A model generated the notes under the pieces. It saw only the letters and a list, made by a program, of their open reading frames with translations. It had not been told where the DNA came from and searched no databases. Made by a program: the position numbers and the translations under genes. Below are positions 1 through 6,700 of a DNA stretch of 7,836 nt, one piece after another. The DNA is from DATDEW01 sp046590205 (GTDB taxonomy: Bacteria > Bacteroidota > Ignavibacteria > Palsa-1295), in NCBI GenBank assembly GCA_046590205.1, contig JBKJTT010000074.1, forward strand, positions 1 to 7,836, in the 5' to 3' direction. The stretch's first letter is position 1. The number at the start of each line of letters is the position of its first letter.

Positions 1-670
1 CAACAAAGCCATTCTCATTAACATCAATACCCGTACCAAGTGAACGTACACCTAAGCCCAATGATGGTGAGTTGTTCTGACCGATATCAACACCGATAAT
101 ACCTGCATCAAATGTACCGCCGATAAGATTCGCTTCTGTTGTCTGACCAATATCAGGAGTCGTTGATGTTCCGATTGCAAGTCCGTTCGAGACTGCTTCG
201 ATGTTCATACCGTTATTCGGTGCTGTACCGTTTCCGATAGAGATACCGGAGTTGGTCGCATCTACGGTCATACCGTCGCTGCCTGCGGTTACATTACCGA
301 TAGTTATACCAACCGGGGTACCACCATCAATGATAATACCTGTTCCGCTTGCGCCAAGGAACATATCAATACCCGTTGCAGGAATATTCTGCGAGAAGAG
401 GATACCTGTTCCACCGAGCATTGACTGAAGGTCAAGTGCGTTAGTCTTGGTGCCTGCGCCGAGAGTTACAAGGGCATTGATATTAGGAAATGTACCAGTA
501 AGAGTACCATTTGCATCAATACCGAGCGAAGATTGGTCGCTGATGAGCCAGCTTTTTTGGGCTGCATTGCCGTTTTCAAGTGATAAACGACGGAAATCTG
601 CTGTACGCTGCGCAAAGGCAGAAACAGCCAAAAACAAGCTTAAAATAAGAACGGTAGTGATGTTTTTCAT
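1..670 (-). CDS. Secreted repeat protein, N-terminal 223 residues (C-terminus beyond window)
   Basis: The frame stays open from ATG at 668-670 to the left edge, so the gene is cut by the window and not broken. Residues 1-20 form a signal peptide (MKN, a hydrophobic core, then VSAFA) with predicted cleavage before Gln21. The mature protein would start QRTADFRRLSLE, the same opening as the two downstream-shaped paralogues to its right, and a short stretch ending SLGID parallels their SLGIN. It lacks their FLPPRM block and has no cysteine in the visible part. From about residue 70 it consists of irregular Gly-rich turns of 9-12 residues with the pattern G-[IML]-x-[IV] (for example TGIDMFLG, GIIIDGG, GITIGN, GMTVDA, GISIGN, GMNIEA, GLAIG), which suggests a beta-helix or beta-roll. 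No Shine-Dalgarno is visible and a TATATTTG box lies 32 nt upstream. I do not recognise a named family, and function is unknown beyond likely extracellular or surface structure. Confidence 0.85.
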   Translation of the reverse strand, partial: MKNITTVLILSLFLAVSAFAQRTADFRRLSLENGNAAQKSWLISDQSSLGIDANGTLTGTFPNINALVTLGAGTKTNALDLQSMLGGTGILFSQNIPATGIDMFLGASGTGIIIDGGTPVGITIGNVTAGSDGMTVDATNSGISIGNGTAPNNGMNIEAVSNGLAIGTSTTPDIGQTTEANLIGGTFDAGIIGVDIGQNNSPSLGLGVRSLGTGIDVNENGFV

Positions 671-702
671 CGTTTTGTACACAAAAGTGGATAATACTTT
701 TA

Positions 703-736
703 CAAATATACGAAAAGTCGCAAGAATAAAGGTCAA
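703..736 (-). promoter_or_regulatory. Candidate Bacteroidota-type promoter of the partial gene
   Basis: On the minus strand TATATTTG (703-710) matches the TAnnTTTG -7 consensus. A TTG (734-736, inside TTTTG) lies 23 nt upstream, at the long end of the spacing usually accepted for the -33 element. The extended context CGTATATTTGTAA is identical to that upstream of the 1302-residue gene. Transcription would begin roughly 25 nt before the ATG. There is no Shine-Dalgarno in the short leader, as is typical of the group. Confidence 0.6.
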
Positions 737-820
737 AAGTCATACAATAAACCTCCAAATCTAGATTTTGTTACATATAGCTGCAGATGTATTATCTATA
801 AGATGACAGGCGAAAAGCCA

Positions 821-836
821 CGCCCTTCTCTGGGCG
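821..836. repeat. Small GC hairpin downstream of the middle gene's terminator
   Basis: CGCCC (821-825) and GGGCG (832-836) are inverted around a 6-nt loop. A second tiny hairpin, GGC-GAAAA-GCC, lies next to it at 809-819. They sit just past the middle gene's terminator, in the same relative place as the larger 3650-3688 palindrome past the other terminator. I see no independent function. The rest of 671-820 is AT-rich promoter and spacer sequence with no credible gene. Confidence 0.4.
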
Positions 837-839
837 ACG

Positions 840-868
840 AAAAAAAGGTCAAGCAATGCCTGACCTTT
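840..868 (-). terminator. Rho-independent terminator of the 881-residue gene
   Basis: Read on the minus strand, 30 nt past the stop codon, AAAGGTCAGGCA pairs with TGCTTGACCTTT across a single T. This gives twelve possible pairs, one of them G-U, and the innermost must open to form a loop. The 3' arm runs directly into four more Ts, making a 7-T run in all. On the plus strand the same position gives an A-C mismatch and no U-run follows, so the signal points to minus-strand transcription. Confidence 0.75.
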
Positions 869-888
869 ACAAAAAATGACGTCCCTAC
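840..888 (-). repeat. Duplicated 3'-flank module, copy A
   Basis: This segment contains the terminator stem plus about 20 nt upstream (GTAGGGACGTCATTTTTTG in minus orientation). It recurs downstream of the 1302-residue gene at 3692-3741. By hand alignment 38 of the first 42 columns match, with one gap. Both copies start about 9-17 nt beyond a stop codon. It could be a terminator duplicated along with the paralogous genes, or a dispersed palindromic (REP/MITE-like) repeat that has been recruited as a terminator. No transposase-like ends or target duplications are evident. Confidence 0.65.
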
Positions 889-897
889 GACTTGAGG

Positions 898-3543
898 TTA
901 TATCTTGACCTTCAAGACAAGATCTCCGACAGCATTTGGTGTTACATAGAGATCACCTGTAACAAGTCCGGCGACTCCTGCTGCAGCATCATTTGCATGT
1001 GTTGGCAATCCTTCAATTCGGACAGTCGTGAGTACAACTGCTGTCGGAGCGACATGGAGTTTGCGAGCCGGTGTTGATGTCCCGATTCCAACATCAGCAT
1101 TGCTACCTAAGATGAGCGCATTCGACTGCCCGACACTTGCATTAGCGCCGATAGCAGTTGCGTTGGTAAATGCTGCACCGGAAGCATTGGCGAGATAACC
1201 AATGAATGTATTCTCTGTGCCGGCTACGTTTGCTAAGCCAGCGCTGCGTCCGAGGGCGGTATTGTTACTTCCGGTATTTGCCTGTAACGCAGTCGAGCCA
1301 AGTGCTGTATTGTTTGAGCCAGAACCGTTAAAACCAGTTTGGAATCCGGCATACACATTATTAATACCGGCAACGTTTAGCTCACCAGCACCTGCACCGA
1401 GGAAAGTATTTTGGCTTCCGGTCGTAGCATTACCTGAATGGAAACCAAAGAAGCTATTATTATTTCCCGCACTGATCGCTTGCCCGGATAACCCACCCAC
1501 AAATGTATTTTGTGAACCGGTGGCGTTAATACCTGCATTCGTACCAATGCCGACATTATTAAAGCCGCTGATATTTCCGCGAAGCGCAGAGACACCCATT
1601 GCTACGTTTTGAAAACCATCTTGATTGTTTTCCATGGCAAAAGCACCGACAACACTATTCCAGTAGCCGGTTGTGTTGCGACGAAGCGCAACTAAACCAA
1701 CAGCTACGTTATCACTTCCACCTGTTGCGTCGAACATTGCGCTGCTGCCCACGGCAACGTTATGATTACCAGCTACAAAAGACCTCATCGCATTCGAGCC
1801 GATAGCGGTATTCTCATCGCCATCTACATTATCACGAAGCGTTTGAAAACCTACCGATGTATTCCAAAATCCTAATGAATTATTCTCTGATGCATAGGCA
1901 CCGACGGCGGTGTTCTCATTTGTCAGATTGTCAAAGAGTGCATTAATACCGACAGCGACGTTATTATACCCACTTTGATTGAGACGATTTGCCGAGACAC
2001 CGAGTGCTGTGTTCGCCAATCCGTCAGTATTGTTTTCCATAGCAAATGCACCTACTACTGTGTTCCAGTAGCCCGTTGTATTAGTACGAAGTGCTACAAG
2101 TCCGACAGCTACGTTATCACTGCCACCTGTTGCATCTACCATCGCACTGCTACCAACAGCAGTATTTCTGCTGCCAGTGAGGAAATTATACATTGCATTT
2201 GAACCAATTGCTGTGTTCTCTAGACCATCAGTATTCTTATTAAGTGCTCTATAGCCAAGTGAGGAATTATAATACCCAGTCGTATTTAACTCCGAAGCAT
2301 ATCCGCCAACAGCTGTATTGCCACCTATTGATGTGTTTGTAAAAAGCGCATTGAAGCCAATAGCCGTGTTAACACTACCTGTTTGGTTCGATCGCCCTGC
2401 CGAAGTACCCAATGCTACGTTACCTGCGCCTGTCGTATTGCTTTCCATTGCGAAATACCCGTGCGCGGCATTCCAGTACCCCGATGTGTTGGTACGCATC
2501 GAAAAGCTACCGACCGTAGTATTTCCTTCACCGGTATTAAGTCCGTCTCGCATTGCAGCTCTTCCAATTGCTGTATTATAATTACCCGATACTGCATCGC
2601 GCATCGCACTCACGCCAACTGCAGTATTATGATTACCTTCAATATTACGAAGTGCCCAGTACCCAAGGGCAGTGTTATCTATACCATTCGTATTCGCGAA
2701 AAGCGATTGGAATCCAAACGCGTTGTTGCGTAAGCCGCCAACGTTCAACTCGCCTGCACCTGCGCCAACGAACGTGCCTTCAAATCCTGTCGTGTTTTTA
2801 TCTCCGGCATGGAAACCAATGAAGGTATTATTAGTGCCTGTATTTACTGATCCGGTTGACGAACCGACAAATGTATTTTGATTGCCCGTTGTGTTTACAG
2901 GTCCGCTCTGGTACCCAACGAACACATTATTTGCGCCCGTCATTGTCAAGTTCCCTGCTCCTGAACCCAGCATCGTGTTTTGAACACCAAAGTTATGAAG
3001 AAACGGTGTCCCTGCTTTGAGTATCACACCGATGTTTGCTCCTGTTGTATTCGGAAGATCAATACCGCCATCGGTACGCAAGCGCATGACTTCCACGCCG
3101 TTGGTCTTCATCACGACATCGTAATTATTATTCGAGCCGTAGAATTCTACCGGCGTATTCGGTGCACCTCCGGTGAGTGTGTTACCAATGGTAAGCCATC
3201 CTGATGCTGCCCATGAAAGTCCGTTAAAAGTATAGAGGGCATTGGTTGTCGTATTGTAGATGGTCATACCGGGCGCAGGTGCGCCGCCGCAGAGTAGCAT
3301 CATTTCCGCCTGTGTCATACGCGGGGGAAGGAAGCCCTTCGTCGTCGAGACAAGGTCGAGGATGGCACAAGCATCTGGATCAAACCCAAGCGAGTTGATA
3401 CCGATACCGCCGTCAAGGGCAGTGATAAACGACATGTCGCCGGTATTATCATCAAGTTGCAACCGACGGAATCCGCCTGTCCGCTGCGCATAGGATGAAG
3501 TAACGATCAAAAGCAGAAGGAAAGGCAATAATATACGTTTCAT
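898..3543 (-). CDS. Secreted 881-residue protein with Hep/Hag (YadA-head-like) 17-residue repeats
   Basis: Residues 1-19 are a signal peptide (MKR, Leu-rich core, SSYA) with predicted cleavage before Gln20. Residues 20-111 form the shared N-terminal domain (QRTGGFRR, LDD, LDLVSTTKGFLPPRM, PGMTIYN, FNG.SW). Its Cys59 and Cys85 are the protein's only cysteines. Residues 115-188 form an adapter (GWLTIGNTLT, EFYGSNN, VMRLRTDGGI, FLHNFGVQN) of a type that often precedes such repeats. Residues 189-807 contain about 37 units of mostly 17 residues, N-T-A-[VI]-G-x(2)-A-[ML]-x(3)-[TS]-G-x(2), resembling trimeric autotransporter head repeats. These are followed by VGIGTSTPARKLHV (817-830) and a short C-terminal tail ending LKVKI. 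The family suggests a trimeric left-handed beta-roll surface or fibre protein; trimerisation and adhesion are inferred. There is no YadA anchor barrel and no S74 chaperone domain. It has its own promoter and terminator. Confidence 0.93.
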   Translation of the reverse strand: MKRILLPFLLLLIVTSSYAQRTGGFRRLQLDDNTGDMSFITALDGGIGINSLGFDPDACAILDLVSTTKGFLPPRMTQAEMMLLCGGAPAPGMTIYNTTTNALYTFNGLSWAASGWLTIGNTLTGGAPNTPVEFYGSNNNYDVVMKTNGVEVMRLRTDGGIDLPNTTGANIGVILKAGTPFLHNFGVQNTMLGSGAGNLTMTGANNVFVGYQSGPVNTTGNQNTFVGSSTGSVNTGTNNTFIGFHAGDKNTTGFEGTFVGAGAGELNVGGLRNNAFGFQSLFANTNGIDNTALGYWALRNIEGNHNTAVGVSAMRDAVSGNYNTAIGRAAMRDGLNTGEGNTTVGSFSMRTNTSGYWNAAHGYFAMESNTTGAGNVALGTSAGRSNQTGSVNTAIGFNALFTNTSIGGNTAVGGYASELNTTGYYNSSLGYRALNKNTDGLENTAIGSNAMYNFLTGSRNTAVGSSAMVDATGGSDNVAVGLVALRTNTTGYWNTVVGAFAMENNTDGLANTALGVSANRLNQSGYNNVAVGINALFDNLTNENTAVGAYASENNSLGFWNTSVGFQTLRDNVDGDENTAIGSNAMRSFVAGNHNVAVGSSAMFDATGGSDNVAVGLVALRRNTTGYWNSVVGAFAMENNQDGFQNVAMGVSALRGNISGFNNVGIGTNAGINATGSQNTFVGGLSGQAISAGNNNSFFGFHSGNATTGSQNTFLGAGAGELNVAGINNVYAGFQTGFNGSGSNNTALGSTALQANTGSNNTALGRSAGLANVAGTENTFIGYLANASGAAFTNATAIGANASVGQSNALILGSNADVGIGTSTPARKLHVAPTAVVLTTVRIEGLPTHANDAAAGVAGLVTGDLYVTPNAVGDLVLKVKI
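1123..2979 (-). repeat. Coding tandem array, about 37 units of 17 residues (51 bp)
   Basis: This array covers residues 189-807 of the 881-residue protein. I delimited each unit at its leading Asn. Lengths are 16-18 residues, almost all 17, with a shortened 14-residue last unit, and their sum matches the protein length exactly. The invariant core is the Gly at position 5, with a small residue at about 8 and a Gly near 15. Units 8-28 mostly carry [NS]-A-[ML] after the first Gly, while the end units carry TFVG or TFIG and H-[AS]-G forms. This suggests distinct cap and core classes. Confidence 0.85.
1558..2523 (-). repeat. Eight-unit higher-order repeat within the 17-residue array
   Basis: Residues 341-476 (2116-2523) and 477-611 (1711-2115) are two successive blocks of eight units. 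A third block begins at residue 612 and keeps only three units (1558-1710). Corresponding units match specifically. For example AVGSSAM-x-DATGGSDN ends blocks 1 and 2, NVAVGLVALR-x-NTTGYWN opens blocks 2 and 3, and a GAFAMENN-x-DG unit follows. Neighbouring units within a block do not match this closely. The pattern implies duplication of a segment of about 405 bp, with clear DNA similarity remaining. Confidence 0.8.
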
Positions 3544-3585
3544 AACCGTAATTGTTAGTTAATATGAGAACACGATGCGGGTGTG

Positions 3586-3616
3586 CAAATATACTACATT
3601 CTCGACGCAAATCCAA
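3586..3616 (-). promoter_or_regulatory. Candidate Bacteroidota-type promoter of the 881-residue gene
   Basis: On the minus strand TTG (3614-3616), a 20-nt spacer and TATATTTG (3586-3593) fit the -33/-7 pattern of Bacteroidota housekeeping promoters. This is the best-spaced of the three boxes in the window. The box ends 42 nt before the ATG, so the leader would be about 35 nt. No Shine-Dalgarno is present before MKRILL. Confidence 0.65.
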
Positions 3617-3649
3617 GTACGTCCAAGAAGAAAATAGGAAAATAATACG

Positions 3650-3688
3650 CCGTAGGGGCTGCGGGGGGGGCAGGTCGGAGACCTACGG
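3650..3688. repeat. Imperfect palindrome with G8 run in the intergenic region
   Basis: CCGTAGG (3650-3656) is inverted as CCTACGG (3682-3688), and inside it CTGC (3659-3662) pairs with GCAG (3670-3673) around a run of eight Gs (3663-3670). An alternative inner hairpin is AGGTC/GACCT on either side of 3677-3679. It lies immediately past the terminator of the 1302-residue gene and about 34 bp upstream of the -33 element of the 881-residue gene. It could be a backup terminator stem or part of a dispersed palindromic repeat. Confidence 0.5.
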
Positions 3689-3691
3689 TAC

Positions 3692-3720
3692 AAAAATAGG
3701 GGTCAGGCAATGCCTGACCC
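3692..3720 (-). terminator. Probable Rho-independent terminator of the 1302-residue gene
   Basis: On the minus strand GGGTCAGGCA pairs perfectly with TGCCTGACCC (3700-3709 with 3711-3720) across one base, and the innermost pair would open as a loop. CTA and then five Ts (3692-3696) follow. The stem is strong, but the U-run is short and displaced by three bases, so it is weaker than the terminator at 840-868. It lies 37 nt past the stop codon, which fits a role in ending the large transcript before the next gene's promoter. Confidence 0.65.
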
Positions 3721-3741
3721 TTACAAAAATGACGTTCCTAC
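3692..3741 (-). repeat. Duplicated 3'-flank module, copy B
   Basis: This is the second copy of the module at 840-888 and shares GTAGG-x-ACGTCATTTTT and the GGTCAGGCATTGC stem in minus orientation. The stem differs by compensating changes: here a perfect G-C pair replaces copy A's G-U pair, so stem pairing is kept in both copies. That favours selection on the RNA or DNA hairpin over chance similarity. Confidence 0.65.
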
Positions 3742-3757
3742 TGAATAAGAATTTCTC

Positions 3758-6700
3758 TTACTTAATAACCTGTACCTTAAATGTATGTGGTCCGCCCGGG
3801 TTTTGTGCTCCAGCGCTGTAGTTGTTAAAACGAATGGTTACAACATCATTTGCTGATACCCATGCAGTGTATGCAGAGTTGGCAAGTACAGCGCCGTTTG
3901 GTACACCAAGCGATACAATATCACCCGATGCTGCGCCTGTTACAGCAATTGTCTGATCGTTCGAGCTTTGTGCCGCAGTTAATACGAATGTCGCATTGCC
4001 AGTCGCTACGACTGTCTGTCTCCATGACATCGTGCCTGCACTATTTACTTCCATGTGCCCGGCGCCAAGATCCGTTGCACTTGCTGCTGCATTGACGTTT
4101 GCCGTAGGTAGTACGTACGTAATATCAGCCGCTTGTACACCTGCTCTGAATGACGTGTGGTTAATACCTGCCGGTGGGAATGCGCCGCCGGCGCCATTCG
4201 GCTCATAAAAACGAAGTTGGCTTGCTGTGCTGTTGTTATTTGTAAGCCACATGTGCACATTGCCGAATGCTGCTGTATGAGTCGCGGCGATAGTCATCTG
4301 GTTATGGCCAACAGCGCCACTACCGAGAAAGCCGAAGGATGACTGCCCATTGAGCGTCATGCCGTTTCCGCCGGGGATAACTGACCAGTTACCTGCAACG
4401 GTGTTATATGAACCACCCCCTACAGTCGCATCAATGCCAGTAGCTCTGTTGTATCCTCCACCGGCTACTGTTGCATCTGCATCGCTTGCGATGTTGTTAT
4501 CACCGCCGCCAATAGTCGAGCGGTTCCCCGAAGCATTGTTAGCTATACCACCACCGACAGTTGAGTATGTATTCGTTGATAAATTGCTTAATCCTCCTCC
4601 GACAGTTGATGTATTACCACTCGATGTATTATTGTTTCCGCCACCGATTGTGTTATATCCTAAAAATCCACCCGACGGTGTGGCATCATTCGAGTAGCCA
4701 CCACCAATTGAGTTGTATCCTGAATTACCGGTAGCACTACCACTTGCAATATTTTGATACCCACCACTGATAGTATTATATCCTGATTGGTTAGCTCCTG
4801 TGCCGTTTGCATCATGGTCATAACCACCACCTACATGGTTACCACCGGAGTTAAGCGCTGAACCGCCATTGGCATTGATGAATGAGCCACCACCGATACT
4901 ATTTCCACCAGACCAATCGCCACTTCCTGAAAATGCATTATTGAAGTATCCACCTGCGATTACATTATAACCATTGACTGCCGGATTGAGGGCTGAACCA
5001 CCATTGGCAATATTAGACTGACCACCACTGACCACATTGCCACCTGTAAATGGACCCGACCCGCCATTGGCTTGGTTGCTCGTGCCACCACTGATGGTAT
5101 TGACACCCGAATTATTGGTGTTTGTACCGCCAAGCGCAGAGTTAAATCTGCCGCCGGCTATTGTGTTGCCGCCAGTATTGTCGGTAGTGCTTCCGTTCGC
5201 ATTGTTATTCGATCCGCCGCCTACACTATTCCAACCCGTACCGGGTGCAGATGTACCGAATGCTTTGTTTATATACCCGCCGGCAATAGTATTCATTCCG
5301 GAATTTAAGCCATCTCCACCACGAGCATCATGTGAATATCCGCCTGATATAGTGTTGTATCCTGATAAAATACCTGCTGAACCGTTTGCATCGTGATTAT
5401 ACCCACCGCCAATAAAATTACCACCGGAGTTAAACCCTGCACCACCAATCGCGATACTAAACGTACCGCCGGCTATTGTATTTGCGCCTGACCAATCACC
5501 ATTACCGCCACTTGCATTATTTACCCATCCACCTGCTATAACATTCATACCTGAAGGCCCTGTACCAGCATTATTTCCGCCGATTGCAGTATTTTGGTAG
5601 CCACCAGCGATGACATTTGCACCTGCAGCACCACCGCCCGGTCCGCCGCCGATACCGCCACTTGCATTGTTCTGTGAACCGCCGCCAACAGCGTTGGCAC
5701 CAGAACCTTCAATGGCATTGCCGATTGCATTATTTGTCGAACCGCCTGCGACAGTATTTCCTCCAGTGAAGTTTCCTAATCCTCCGTGTGCGTTATTCGC
5801 GTTGCCTCCACCAATAGTATTCCAACCAGTATTGTTTGTAGCTGTGCCGAATGCATCATTATCAAAACCACCACCTATCGTATTCATACCAGAGTTATTA
5901 CCTGCCGCACCGCGAGCATCCTGTGAATATCCGCCTGATATTGTGTTGTAACCCGATAATATACCTGTTGAACCGCTTGCAACATGCTGCCAGCCACCGC
6001 CAATATGATTACCGCCGGAGTTAAACCCACTACCACCAGTTGCATTCATGAATGAGCCGCCGGAAATACTATTTCCACCTGACCAGTCGCCTGCACCGCC
6101 GGATGCGTTATTTTGATAGCCACCTGCAATAGCATTGGCTCCCATAAGTCCCCCCGTAAGAGAACTTCCTCCTGATGCTACGTTAGTTGCTCCACCCCCG
6201 ACTGCATTCCAACCAGAGTTATTTCCGCTATTACCCGAAGCAGTATTAGACTGTCCACCGGTAACTGTATTCCATGCAGCACTTGAACCTGTACCATCAT
6301 TGGCAATATTTGACTGACCACCGCCGATAGTTGAATAGACGCCATTCGCTGTATTTCCTCTTCCTCCTGCTATCGTTGAATACTGTGCAGTTGCGCTGCT
6401 TGAGTTATTCGCACCACCACCTATTGTTGCAGCGTTTGAAAGTGCGCTATTGAAAAATCCACCGCCGACTGTTGAACGAGCACCACCGGCATTGTTACCA
6501 GTACCGCCACCGACTGTTGCGTCGCCAGCACCTGCATCGCCGTTGGCTGTATTGCCAACACCGCCGCCGATCGTTGAGAACTGACCAAAGGGTCCGATGA
6601 TGTTATTCAATCCACCGACAACTGCTGAATATTGTTGCGTTGCTTGATTGTTACCTCCACCACCGATAAATGAGCGATAGCCGCTTGCTACATTGGAGAT

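Noticed and set aside
576..758. 60-residue minus-strand ORF overlapping the start of the partial gene
   Set aside because: It is out of frame with the clearly coding signal-peptide gene, rich in Cys and aromatics, and runs across the promoter. It is a shadow.
898..1100. Peptidase S74 intramolecular chaperone after the VGIGTSTPARKLHV motif
   Set aside because: Only about 50 residues follow the motif, too few for an S74 domain, and no catalytic Ser-Lys arrangement is visible.
1123..2979. Regular short-period repeats as a possible CRISPR array
   Set aside because: The period is 51 bp with no conserved repeat/spacer split. The array is one continuous reading frame with protein-level conservation.
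3650..3741. Insertion sequence or complete MITE
   Set aside because: There is no transposase, no convincing matched terminal repeats across the element, and no target-site duplication that I can identify. It is kept only as a palindromic repeat and terminator module.
3758..3850. Type IX secretion C-terminal domain on the large protein
   Set aside because: It has a basic final strand (KVQVIK), but I cannot see the usual PNP-like start or the G-x-Y-containing penultimate pattern. The region fits the phage-type beta domain better.
5037..5951. Long Pro-rich plus-strand ORFs (for example 5037-5396 and 5610-5951)
   Set aside because: They lie antisense to Gly-Gly-Gly repeat codons, which read as Pro-rich on the opposite strand. 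They have no leader, no promoter and no family resemblance.
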